DNA from: Roseiarcus sp049514155
Lineage (GTDB): Bacteria > Pseudomonadota > Alphaproteobacteria > Rhizobiales > Beijerinckiaceae
Assembly: GCF_049514155.1 (NCBI RefSeq)
Contig: NZ_JBEKVH010000071.1
Coordinates: 1 to 18,733, forward strand
Length of the DNA stretch: 18,733 nucleotides
Direction: 5' to 3'
The position numbers were made by a program, and so were the translations under genes. Positions 1 through 7,703 of this stretch are shown here, in pieces; position 1 is the first letter of the stretch; each line of letters begins with the position of its first letter. The notes beneath the pieces were generated by a model. That model had not been told where the DNA came from. It saw only the letters and a list, made by a program, of their open reading frames with translations, and did no database searches.

Positions 1-641
1 AAGTCGAGATTGATCAGGCCTTCCTTGACCATCAGGTCGGTGATGCAGGCGACGCCCGAATAGAGCACCTGATCGGCCATGGCGAAGGCGTCGGCGAAGG
101 TCGTCTTCTCGTTGGCGACGCGGAACAGGTTCTGGTTGGGAATGACGATCAGCGTGTCGACGCACTTCTGCAGCTCGGCGATGCCGCCGTCGGCCAGACG
201 CATGCGCCGCATGCCCTCGAAGTGGAACGGCTTGGTGACGACGCCGACGGTGAGGATGCCGAGCTCGCGCGCGACGCGAGCGACGACCGGCGCGGCGCCG
301 GTGCCGGTGCCGCCGCCCATGCCGGCGGTGACGAAGGCCATATGCGCGCCGGAGAGGTGATCGCGGATTTCCTCCATCGCCTCTTCGGCGGCGGCGCGGC
401 CGACTTCCGGCTTCGAGCCGGCGCCGAGCCCTTCCGTCACCTGCAGGCCCATCTGGATGACGCGATCGGCGCGCGAGGAGGCCAGCGCTTGCGCGTCGGT
501 GTTGGCGACGACGAAGTCGACGCCCGACAATCCCGACACGATCATGTTGTTGACCGCGTTGCCGCCGGCGCCGCCGACGCCGCAGACGATGATGCGCGGC
601 TTGAGCTCCCGCAGCTCGGGCGCCTTCAGATTGATCGACAT
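1..641 (-). CDS. ftsZ: Cell division protein FtsZ (N-terminal 213 residues; cut by window edge)
   Basis: FtsZ is the tubulin-like GTPase that polymerises into the Z ring at midcell. The translation starts MSINLKAPELRELKPRIIVCGVGGAGGNAVNNM. It shows the nucleotide-binding segment GVGGAGGN (about residues 21-28), ANTDAQAL (46-53), the tubulin signature GGGTGTG (109-115), and PNQNLFR with the following T7-side helices up to residue 213. The C-terminal domain and tail lie outside the window. The start at 641 is preceded by GAGG about 6 bases upstream. The 91 bases separating it from ftsA (642-732) hold no gene and no TTAA-type box. It is the last gene seen of the ddl-ftsQ-ftsA-ftsZ series. Identity is certain; only the 3' end is unknown. 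Confidence 0.97.
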   Translation of the reverse strand, partial: MSINLKAPELRELKPRIIVCGVGGAGGNAVNNMIVSGLSGVDFVVANTDAQALASSRADRVIQMGLQVTEGLGAGSKPEVGRAAAEEAMEEIRDHLSGAHMAFVTAGMGGGTGTGAAPVVARVARELGILTVGVVTKPFHFEGMRRMRLADGGIAELQKCVDTLIVIPNQNLFRVANEKTTFADAFAMADQVLYSGVACITDLMVKEGLINLD

Positions 642-732
642 AGCTGGCCTCATCTCTTGGACGCCCGCTGGCGCCGGTTTGAACGCATGGATTCCCAACT
701 CGCGCTGCGCCGCGGACTGCGGAGCTCGCGCC

Positions 733-2046
733 TCAAAAACTCTCTTTCAACCACCGCCCGACCCGCGAAACGTAACCATCGTCACCGCTCGACGCGCGAT
801 CGCCGCGGCGCGGCTCGAAATGTTCGATTCCCGCCACTTGCGGATAGATCATCAGCCCGACCGCCGCCGCGAAAGCGGGGCTCTTGGCCGATTCCGGCAG
901 ACCCTCGACGCCGAGCGGCCGGCCGATGCGCGCTTGCGGCGAAACGATCGCGCGCGCGAGCTCGGGCAGGCCGGTCAATTGGCAGCCGCCGCCGGTCAGC
1001 ACCAGCCGCCGCCCGGCGTGGATGCCGTGGCCGGCCGCCTTCAGCCGATCGCGGGTCATCTCGAGGATCTCTTCGACCCGCGGGCGGATGATGCGCACCA
1101 GCTCCGACTTGGGCACGTGGGAGGAATGGTCCATGTCGTCGCCGACGCGCTGGACCGCGATCGAATCGCGCTCGTCCGAGGGCGAGGCGATGCAGGCGCC
1201 GTAGAGGGTCTTGAGCCGTTCGGCGTCGGCGAGACTGACGGACAGGCCGCGTGCGACGTCCATCGTCACGTGCGCGCCGCCGACCGCAATCGCGTCGACG
1301 TGGACGATGCGCCCGCCGGCGAACACGCCGATCGACGTCGTGCCGGCGCCGAAATCGACCAGCGCCGCGCCCATCTCGACCTCGTCGTCGACCAGGGTCG
1401 ACAGGCCGGCGGCGTAGGGCGTCGCGACCATCGCCGCGACGCTGAGGTGGCAGCGTTCGATCGCCAGCATCAGGTTGCGGGCCGCGGCGGCGTCGCAGGT
1501 GGCGACGTGCATTTCCGCGCCAAGCTCGTCGCCGATCATGCCGTTGGGGTCTCTGACGCCGGCGGCGCCGTCGAGCCAGAAGCCGGTCGGCGCCGCGTGC
1601 AGCACCGCGCGGCCGGCGTAGGAGCCCGCCGCCGAGGCGGCCTCGAGCACGCGATGGATCTCGCTCCGGCCGACCGCCTTGCCGCGCAGCGCGATTTTGG
1701 CGTCGAACAGTTGCGACGACAGCCGGCCGCCGGACATGTTGACGACGACGCTGTCGACCTCGACCCCCGACATCCGCTCGGCGGCGTCGATCGCCAGGCG
1801 GATCGCACTCTCCGCCGCGTCGAGATCGACGATCGCGCCGGCCTTGACCCCGCGCGAGCGCTGGTGGCCGATGCCCAGCACCCGACAGCGGTGGGTGCGG
1901 TCGGGCAGCGCCTCGGACGGCGACGTCGGCGTCAGCCGCGCGATCAGGCTGACAACCTTCGACGCGCCGACGTCGAGCACCGACAGGACGGCCGATTTCT
2001 TCGGCGGCAATTGCCGCATGCGGGGGGTGAGGGGTCGGAACGTCAT
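733..2046 (-). CDS. ftsA: Cell division protein FtsA
   Basis: FtsA is an actin-like ATPase that tethers FtsZ filaments to the inner membrane and recruits later divisome proteins. The 437-residue product has the phosphate-1 motif LDVGASKV near residues 24-31. It then has the SHS2/1C region after the ISxG-type strand, a second phosphate loop (VDFGAGTTSIGVF) and the adenosine motif LTGGGCQLTGL. It ends in VGRWLKESF, a short amphipathic helix typical of FtsA membrane targeting. The length is normal for alphaproteobacteria. The ATG overlaps the ftsQ stop codon as ATGA, which indicates translational coupling. The only reading that keeps this overlap and the conserved N-terminus starts at 2046. Confidence 0.97.
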   Translation of the reverse strand: MTFRPLTPRMRQLPPKKSAVLSVLDVGASKVVSLIARLTPTSPSEALPDRTHRCRVLGIGHQRSRGVKAGAIVDLDAAESAIRLAIDAAERMSGVEVDSVVVNMSGGRLSSQLFDAKIALRGKAVGRSEIHRVLEAASAAGSYAGRAVLHAAPTGFWLDGAAGVRDPNGMIGDELGAEMHVATCDAAAARNLMLAIERCHLSVAAMVATPYAAGLSTLVDDEVEMGAALVDFGAGTTSIGVFAGGRIVHVDAIAVGGAHVTMDVARGLSVSLADAERLKTLYGACIASPSDERDSIAVQRVGDDMDHSSHVPKSELVRIIRPRVEEILEMTRDRLKAAGHGIHAGRRLVLTGGGCQLTGLPELARAIVSPQARIGRPLGVEGLPESAKSPAFAAAVGLMIYPQVAGIEHFEPRRGDRASSGDDGYVSRVGRWLKESF

Positions 2047-2984
2047 GGCGACCCCGCCTTCTTCGGCTTCGCCGCCGCTGCGCGCGCGGCGGCCGCCTCT
2101 TCGGACAGGCGGGCGAAGACCTTGCCCGGCACGCGCAGATCGACGGAGAGAATGTCGCGGTCGAGAATGCGCGACTGGCGCTGCAGCGTCAGCAGCGTCG
2201 CCATCGCCGCCTGGGGATCGTCCTCCGGCAGCTTGACCTCGACGCCCGAGCGCATCTTGAGGCTCCAGCGCCGGTCGCCGACCAATATGCCGGCGACGAT
2301 CTTCGGCCTGAGCTCGGCCGAGGCGTCGAGCAGCGCGGCGAACTCGCCGACGCGCGCGTTGGCCCCTTCGCCGACCACGAACGGCAGCGCCGCGTAGCGG
2401 CCGTCGTCGGCCTTGTCGATCACCGTTCCGTCGGCGGCGATGGCGCTGAGCTCGCCGTCCTTCTGCCACAGCGCGGCGGGCGCGCGTTCGACGATGTCGA
2501 TGACGACGCGGTCGGGATAGAGCTTGCGCACGCTCGCCTGCTTGATCAGCGGCAGCGCCTCGAGAGTCTTGCGCGCCTGGACCGCGTCGAAGAACGGCAG
2601 CGACGATTTGGCGCTGAGGCCGGCAAGCGACAGGATCTCGCGCTCGCCGATCTGCGACTGGCCGGAAATGGTGACGGCGGCGACGCCGAAGCCGAGCGCG
2701 CGCGCGACATAGTCGCCGACGCCGCCTTCGCGCGCGGCGAACGCCTCGTATTCGCCGCCGCGCTCGGCGCCGACGATTGCCGCGCCGCCGAGCAGCGCCA
2801 TGACGAGGAGGAGGCCGACGCCGCGCGGCGCCGGCTTGGAGAAATGCAACGTCCAACGCGCCGCGCCGCGGCCGGTGCGCTCGCCGCGCAGCAGGACGCG
2901 AGCGGGCGCGGCGGCGGCCGGGGCGAGCGCCAGCGCCGGCTGCGCCGTCAGCCGCAGGCCGTACGTGCCGCTCAGCGATTGCAC
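2043..2984 (-). CDS. ftsQ: Cell division protein FtsQ
   Basis: FtsQ is a bitopic divisome protein linking cytoplasmic FtsA/FtsZ to the periplasmic FtsB/FtsL and synthase complex. The product of about 313 residues has an Ala/Pro/Arg-rich cytoplasmic leader. One membrane segment follows near residues 55-74 (GVGLLLVMALLGGAAIVGA). Next is a POTRA domain (about 101-170, ISGQSQIGEREILSLAGL and LPLIKQASVRKLYPDRVVIDIVERAP), and then the beta domain ending near SVDLRVPGKVFARL. I chose the GTG start at 2984 because a strong GGAGGA (2991-2996) lies 6 bases upstream. It overlaps the ddl stop by 13 bases. An in-frame ATG at 3005 would add 7 residues but has a poorer ribosome site. The stop overlaps ftsA as ATGA. 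Confidence 0.93.
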   Translation of the reverse strand: MQSLSGTYGLRLTAQPALALAPAAAAPARVLLRGERTGRGAARWTLHFSKPAPRGVGLLLVMALLGGAAIVGAERGGEYEAFAAREGGVGDYVARALGFGVAAVTISGQSQIGEREILSLAGLSAKSSLPFFDAVQARKTLEALPLIKQASVRKLYPDRVVIDIVERAPAALWQKDGELSAIAADGTVIDKADDGRYAALPFVVGEGANARVGEFAALLDASAELRPKIVAGILVGDRRWSLKMRSGVEVKLPEDDPQAAMATLLTLQRQSRILDRDILSVDLRVPGKVFARLSEEAAAARAAAAKPKKAGSP

Positions 2985-3892
2985 GAAGCGTCCTCCACCA
3001 TCCATTCCACCAACTCGCCGAACGACAGGCCGGCGTAGGCCGCCATGTCCGGCACCAGCGACGTTTCGGTCATCCCCGGCTGTGTGTTGACCTCGAGGCA
3101 CACCAGCTCGCCGGACTCCCCCTTCGATTCATCCAAGCGAAAGTCGGCTCGGCTGACGCCACGGCAGCCGAGCGCGCGATGCGCCCTGAGGGTCAACTCT
3201 TGGACTTCATGGTAAATTTTCGGTTTAATTTTCGCCGGAAGGACGTGGACGGACCCGCCTTTCGCGTACTTCGCGTCGTAACCGTAGAAAGCTTCGGACA
3301 CCGGCTGGATCTCGACGATGTCGAACACCCGGTCGCCCATGACGGCGCAAGTCAGTTCTTTGCCGTCGACGAAATGTTCGGCGAGCAGCCGGTCGCCATA
3401 GGGCCAGTCGGCGCGGCCGACCTCCTGGGGCGGGTGGGCGCGGCCCTCCTTGACGATCACCACCCCCAACGACGAGCCCTCGTCGATCGGCTTGAGCACG
3501 TAGGGCGGCTCCATCGCATGGCGGAGCGCCGCCTCGTGGCGGTCGACGACCCGACCGGGCGCGACCGGCACGCCGGCGGCCTGGAGGACGAGCTTGGCGA
3601 GATCCTTCTGCACCGCCAGCGCCGAGGCGAGCACGCCGGAATGGGTGTAGGGAATGCGCAGGATTTCGAGCAGGCCCTGGATCGCGCCGTCTTCGCCGCC
3701 GCGGCCGTGCAAGGCGTTGAAGGCGACGTCGGGCTTGAGGCGGGCGAGAATGGAGGCGATGTCGCGGTCGACGTCGATCCGGCTGACGCGATAGCCGCGC
3801 GTCTCCAGGGCGTCGGCGCAGCCGCGGCCGGAATTGAGCGAAACGGGACGCTCGGCCGACCAGCCGCCCATCAACACCGCTACGTGCTTCAT
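2972..3892 (-). CDS. ddl: D-alanine--D-alanine ligase
   Basis: Ddl is a cytoplasmic ATP-grasp ligase that joins two D-alanines to give the dipeptide later added by MurF to UDP-MurNAc-tripeptide. The 306-residue product has GGWSAERPVSLNSG (9-22), NALHGRGGEDGAIQG (59-73) and YTHSGVLASALAVQKD (82-97). It also has the ATP-grasp core VLKPIDEGSSLGV (132-144) and the metal-binding end LEVNTQPGMTETSLVP (267-281). The length is usual for the DdlB type. The ATG at 3892 is the first residue of the conserved MKHVAVLMGG strand. It begins the ddl-ftsQ-ftsA-ftsZ group. The usual upstream neighbour murB is 1.4 kb away across a desaturase gene. Twin CtrA-type boxes lie 29-68 bases upstream of the start. Confidence 0.97.
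   Translation of the reverse strand: MKHVAVLMGGWSAERPVSLNSGRGCADALETRGYRVSRIDVDRDIASILARLKPDVAFNALHGRGGEDGAIQGLLEILRIPYTHSGVLASALAVQKDLAKLVLQAAGVPVAPGRVVDRHEAALRHAMEPPYVLKPIDEGSSLGVVIVKEGRAHPPQEVGRADWPYGDRLLAEHFVDGKELTCAVMGDRVFDIVEIQPVSEAFYGYDAKYAKGGSVHVLPAKIKPKIYHEVQELTLRAHRALGCRGVSRADFRLDESKGESGELVCLEVNTQPGMTETSLVPDMAAYAGLSFGELVEWMVEDASCNR
2991..2996 (-). promoter_or_regulatory. Ribosome binding site deciding the ftsQ start
   Basis: On the minus strand this reads GGAGGA, 6 bases before a GTG at 2984. It lies inside the end of ddl and supports GTG over the upstream in-frame ATG at 3005. Confidence 0.6.
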
Positions 3893-3919
3893 CGCCCCTC
3901 CGAGGCCGGTCGCGCGCCG

Positions 3920-3935
3920 GTTAAGGCAGGATTAA
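3920..3935 (-). promoter_or_regulatory. Predicted CtrA binding box, ddl-proximal
   Basis: The minus strand reads TTAATCCTGCCTTAAC, an exact TTAA-N7-TTAAC match to the CtrA consensus known from Caulobacter and relatives. It ends 28 bases before the ddl ATG. Binding is inferred, not shown. Confidence 0.6.
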
Positions 3936-3944
3936 TGCGGTCCC

Positions 3945-3960
3945 GTTAAGGGGGCGTTAA
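3945..3960 (-). promoter_or_regulatory. Predicted CtrA binding box, ddl-distal
   Basis: The minus strand reads TTAACGCCCCCTTAAC, a second exact TTAA-N7-TTAAC. It starts 25 bp (about 2.5 helical turns) from the first box, in otherwise GC-rich DNA. The rest of the gap up to the desaturase start (3961-4204) is GC-rich and holds no gene that I can support. Confidence 0.6.
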
Positions 3961-4204
3961 CCCGCGCGGCCTGCGCGAAGCTTGCGACGCCGTCCGCGGC
4001 GGCGGATCGGGACGGGGCGAGGCGTTTGCTCTCGGCCTCGAACGCGACCCCTCGGGCGACCTCGGCCTGCCGCGCGGCGCCTTATCCGACGCCTGGCGAT
4101 TTTGGCCGCCGGCAGCCCCGCCCGCCAGGCCTCGCGGAAATCGGCCCCCGACGGCTCGGCTCGCCACCGAAATGCCGCTATGTTGGGAGCAGATGCGGAA
4201 TCCG

Positions 4205-5260
4205 ATGACCGACAGCGCCCTGCCGACGCCTCCCCCGCCCGCCCTGCCGGAGACGCAACGGCTTCCTGGCGTGCTCGCCCGCTATCGCGATCCCAAACTC
4301 GCGTGGAGCCTGACCGAAATCGCCGTCACCCTCGCGCCCCTCGTCGCGCTGTGGGCGGGTATGTGGGCGCTGATGCATGTCAGCTACTGGCTGACCCTCG
4401 CGCTGGCTTTGCCCGCGGCTGGATTTCTGGTGCGGCTGTTCCTCATCCAGCACGATTGCGGTCACGGCGCCTTTTTTCGTCACCGCGCGATCAACGACTG
4501 GGTCGGGCGCGTGTGCGGCGTCGTCACCTTGACGCCCTATGATTATTGGAAGCGCACGCACGCCACCCATCACGCCACCGCCGGCAATCTCGACCGTCGC
4601 GGCCTGGGCGACATCGTGACGCTGACGGTCGGAGAATATCTGGCGCTCGATTGGCGCAAGCGGCTCCGCTACCGCCTCTATCGCCATCCGATCGTGATGT
4701 TCGGCCTCGGGCCGACCTATCTTTTCTTGTTGCAGCATCGCGCGCCACTCGGCCTCATGGGCGAGGGCTGGAAGCCTTGGCTGTCGACGATGTCGACCAA
4801 CCTCGGGGCCGCGGTCGTCGTCGCTGTGCTGATGTGGTTGATCGGCCCGGCGCCGTTCCTGTTGATCCACGGGCCGATCTTCGTGCTCGCCGCGACGATC
4901 GGCGTCTGGCTGTTCTACGTCCAGCATCAGTTCGAGAACACGCGCTGGGCGCACGAGGCGCAGTGGAGCCTGCCCGAGGCGGCGCTGCACGGCTCCTCGT
5001 ATTACGACCTGCCGATGGTGCTGCGCTGGTTCAGCGCCAATATCGGCGTGCACCACGTCCATCACCTCTCCAGCCGCATTCCCTTCTACCGCTTGCGCGA
5101 AGTGCTGCGCGACTATCCGGAACTCGGCACAATCAGCCGCGTGACGCTGTGGCAAAGCCTGCGCTGCGTGAACTACACGCTGTGGGACGAAGACGCGCAG
5201 CGGCTGATTTCCTTCGGCGCCTTGCGCAGGAAGCTGCGGGAGGCCGGCAAGCGGGCCTGA
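4205..5260 (+). CDS. Membrane fatty acid desaturase (Delta-12/omega-6-like)
   Basis: This is an integral-membrane di-iron desaturase that would introduce a cis double bond into membrane acyl chains. The product of about 351 residues has the three histidine boxes of the family: HDCGH (83-87), HATHH (119-123) and HHVHH (283-287). Hydrophobic spans lie near 38-80, 163-178, 199-220 and 223-240. FYVQHQFENTRW (237-248) is typical of bacterial acyl-lipid desaturases. The start is uncertain: ATGs at 4172, 4193 and 4205 are in frame. 4205 is chosen because MTDSALP begins the plausible N-terminus, but 4193 has a GGGAG close by. The gene sits alone on the plus strand inside the dcw cluster, converging on murB with a 15-base gap. 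Regiospecificity cannot be read from sequence. Confidence 0.9.
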   Translation: MTDSALPTPPPPALPETQRLPGVLARYRDPKLAWSLTEIAVTLAPLVALWAGMWALMHVSYWLTLALALPAAGFLVRLFLIQHDCGHGAFFRHRAINDWVGRVCGVVTLTPYDYWKRTHATHHATAGNLDRRGLGDIVTLTVGEYLALDWRKRLRYRLYRHPIVMFGLGPTYLFLLQHRAPLGLMGEGWKPWLSTMSTNLGAAVVVAVLMWLIGPAPFLLIHGPIFVLAATIGVWLFYVQHQFENTRWAHEAQWSLPEAALHGSSYYDLPMVLRWFSANIGVHHVHHLSSRIPFYRLREVLRDYPELGTISRVTLWQSLRCVNYTLWDEDAQRLISFGALRRKLREAGKRA

Positions 5261-5275
5261 GCGGCGAGGACGCGC

Positions 5276-6199
5276 CTACCCCGCCTCCCCCACCCGCTTG
5301 ATCTCCCACTCCAGTTCGATCCCGCTCGCCGCCTTGACGCGCCGGCGCACTTCTTCGCCGAGCGCCTCGATATCGGCGGCGGTCGCTCCGCCGCGGTTGA
5401 TAAGGAAGTTGCAGTGCAGCGTCGAAACCTGCGCGTCGCCGACGGTGAGGCCGCGGCAGCCGGCGGCGTCGATCAGTCGCCAGGCCTTGCAGCCGGGCGG
5501 GTTCTTGAACGTCGAGCCGCCGGTCTTGTCGCGAATCGGCTGGGAGGCTTCGCGCGCGGCGGTGATGCGCTCCATCTCGGCCTTGATCGCCTGCGGATCG
5601 CCCTTGCGTCCCTGCAACACGGCGCGGGTGAAGATCACGTCGTCGGGCGCTTGGCTGTGGCGATAGGAAAAACCCATCTCCGCCGGGCCGAAGACGCGCC
5701 TCGCGCCGGCGCGATCGATCCCACGCGCCTCGACGAAGACTTCGCGGGTCTCGCCGCCGTGCGCGCCGGCGTTCATCCGTAGCGCGCCACCGAGCGAACC
5801 CGGCACGCCGCGCAGGAAGGCGAGTCCGTCGATTCCGGCTTCCGCCGCGACGCGCGCGATCTGCGCGTCGAGCGTCGCCGCGCCGGCGATCACACGGCGA
5901 TCGGGCGTCGTTTCGATCGTCCCGAACGTCTTGCCGCCCAGGCGAATCACCACGCCGCGAATGCCGCCGTCGCGGATGATGAGATTGGACCCCAGGCCGA
6001 TGACCGTGACCGGAATCGTGCGCGGCAGGTTCGCCAGGAAATAGGCGAGATCGTCCTCGTCGGCCGGGGAAAAAAGAACCTCGGCCGGGCCGCCGACTCG
6101 GAACCAGGTGTAGGGAGCGAGCGGCGCGTCGGCGGTCAGACGCCCGCGCAACTCGGGCGTCCGCCGCGCGATCTCAGCGGCCCGTTCCGTCCCGCTCAC
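5276..6199 (-). CDS. murB: UDP-N-acetylenolpyruvoylglucosamine reductase MurB
   Basis: MurB is a cytoplasmic FAD/NADPH enzyme that reduces UDP-GlcNAc-enolpyruvate to UDP-MurNAc. The 307-residue product has TWFRVGGPAEVLF (31-43), the FAD loop GLGSNLIIRDGG (68-79) and FLRGVPGSLGGALRMNAGAHGGE (128-150). It also has FSYRHS (177-182), GGSTFKNPPG with the probable catalytic Ser229, and the end segment HCNFLINRGGATAADI. The start is a GTG at 6199 whose last two bases are in the murC stop (GTGA overlap). The ribosome site is weak, which fits translational coupling to murC. Size and motifs are complete. The expected downstream partner ddl is displaced by the desaturase gene. Confidence 0.95.
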   Translation of the reverse strand: MSGTERAAEIARRTPELRGRLTADAPLAPYTWFRVGGPAEVLFSPADEDDLAYFLANLPRTIPVTVIGLGSNLIIRDGGIRGVVIRLGGKTFGTIETTPDRRVIAGAATLDAQIARVAAEAGIDGLAFLRGVPGSLGGALRMNAGAHGGETREVFVEARGIDRAGARRVFGPAEMGFSYRHSQAPDDVIFTRAVLQGRKGDPQAIKAEMERITAAREASQPIRDKTGGSTFKNPPGCKAWRLIDAAGCRGLTVGDAQVSTLHCNFLINRGGATAADIEALGEEVRRRVKAASGIELEWEIKRVGEAG

Positions 6200-7611
6200 G
6201 CGGCGACGCCGTCGAGCGCGGCGAGTTCGGCGGGCAGCGAATAGGCCCATTGGGTGACGCTGCCGGCGCCGAGGCAGACGACATAGTCGCCCGGCTGGGC
6301 GAGCTTGCGCACGATGCCGGCGAGCTTGTCGGGCGAAGGCAGCACGACGGCGTGGCGGTGGCCATGGGCGTTGATCGCGGCGGCGAGCGCCTGCTTGTCG
6401 ACGCCGGCGATCGGCGTTTCGCCGGCCGGATAGACGTCGGCGACGATGACCGCGTCGGCGTCGTTGAAGCAGCCGGCGAAGGATTCGAACAGCGACTGCA
6501 GCCGCGTGTAGCGATGGGGCTGGACGACCGCGATCACCTTGCCGCCGGCGGCGTCGCGCGCGGCGCGCAGCACGGCGGCGATCTCGACCGGATGGTGGCC
6601 GTAATCGTCGAAGATCGTCACGCCCTTCCACTCGCCGGTGCGGGTGAAGCGGCGCTTGACCCCGCCGAAGCCGGCGATCGCCTTGCGGATCGTCGCCGGC
6701 GGCACTTTGAGCTCGTGGGCGACGGCGATCGCCGCGGTCGCGTTGAGCGCGTTGTGGCGGCCCGGCATCGGCAGGGCGAGGTCGTCGATGAAGGTCGCCT
6801 CGCCGTTCTTGCGGTCGCGAATCAGCACGCTGAACTTGGTCAGGCCGCCGGCGAGATCGACGTCGAGCAGGCGCGCGTCGGCCTGCGGATTCTCGCCGTA
6901 GGTGATCACGCGCCGGTCCTCGATCCGGCCGACCATCTCCTGCACGGTCGGATGGTCGAGGCACATGACGGCGAAGCCATAGAATGGCAGGTTCTCGACG
7001 AAGGCGAGGAACGCCTCCTTGATCGCCTCGAAGGTCTTGAAATGGTCGAGGTGCTCGGGGTCGATGTTGGTGACGATGGCGACGTCGGCGGGCAGTTTGA
7101 GGAAGGTGCCGTCGCTCTCGTCGGCCTCGACCACCATCCAATCGCCGCCGCCCAATTTCGCATTGGCGCCATAGGCGTTGATGATGCCGCCGTTGATCAC
7201 GGTCGGGTCGAAGCCGCCGGCGTCGAGCAGCGTCGCCACCAGCGACGTCGTCGTCGTCTTGCCGTGGGTGCCGGCGATGGCGACGCATTGCTTGAGCCGC
7301 ATCAACTCGGCAAGCATTTCGGCGCGCCGCACCACCGGAATGCGCCGCGCCCGCGCCGCCGTCAGCTCGGGATTGTCGCGCTTGATCGCGGTCGAGACGA
7401 CCACCACCGCCGCCTCGCCGAGATGGGCGGCGGCGTGGCCGACGAACACCGAGGCGCCGCGCTCGCGCAGCCGCTTGACGTTGGCGTTGTCGCTCGCGTC
7501 CGAGCCCTGCACGCAATAGCCGAGGTTGATCAGCACCTCGGCGATGCCCGACATGCCGATGCCGCCGATGCCGACGAAATGGATGGGGCCAAGTTCGCGC
7601 GGCAGTCTCAT
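6196..7611 (-). CDS. murC: UDP-N-acetylmuramate--L-alanine ligase MurC
   Basis: MurC is the cytoplasmic ATP-dependent ligase that adds L-alanine to UDP-MurNAc, the first amino acid of the stem peptide. The 471-residue product begins with the UDP-binding Rossmann motif HFVGIGGIGMSGIAEVL (11-27). It has the ATP loop GTHGKTTTTS (114-123), NIDPEHLDHF, GRHNALNATAAIAVA, the DDYGHHPVEI segment and VQPHRYTRL in the C-terminal domain. The ATG at 7611 has GAGG about 5 bases upstream. It is coupled to murB by a GTGA overlap. In relatives murG and other dcw genes lie upstream. Here the upstream neighbour is an unrelated membrane protein gene, 92 bases away, so a promoter in 7612-7703 is likely though no clear box is visible. 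Confidence 0.97.
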   Translation of the reverse strand: MRLPRELGPIHFVGIGGIGMSGIAEVLINLGYCVQGSDASDNANVKRLRERGASVFVGHAAAHLGEAAVVVVSTAIKRDNPELTAARARRIPVVRRAEMLAELMRLKQCVAIAGTHGKTTTTSLVATLLDAGGFDPTVINGGIINAYGANAKLGGGDWMVVEADESDGTFLKLPADVAIVTNIDPEHLDHFKTFEAIKEAFLAFVENLPFYGFAVMCLDHPTVQEMVGRIEDRRVITYGENPQADARLLDVDLAGGLTKFSVLIRDRKNGEATFIDDLALPMPGRHNALNATAAIAVAHELKVPPATIRKAIAGFGGVKRRFTRTGEWKGVTIFDDYGHHPVEIAAVLRAARDAAGGKVIAVVQPHRYTRLQSLFESFAGCFNDADAVIVADVYPAGETPIAGVDKQALAAAINAHGHRHAVVLPSPDKLAGIVRKLAQPGDYVVCLGAGSVTQWAYSLPAELAALDGVAA

Positions 7612-7703
7612 CAGGCCTCACTCCTCGCGCCGCCGGCCATCGCCGGGGCGGTTGCGAAATCGCCCCGACATAATCCGAATCGCCTTTCCGGCCAAATCGG
7701 GCC

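Noticed and set aside
457..2397. Long plus-strand open frame (646 codons) across ftsA and ftsQ
   Set aside because: It is antisense to two well-recognised genes, low in complexity and Arg/Asp/Ala-rich, as expected from high-GC shadow frames.
3946..4204. Small gene upstream of the desaturase
   Set aside because: Open frames here are short and Arg/Pro-rich, without a ribosome site or recognisable family.
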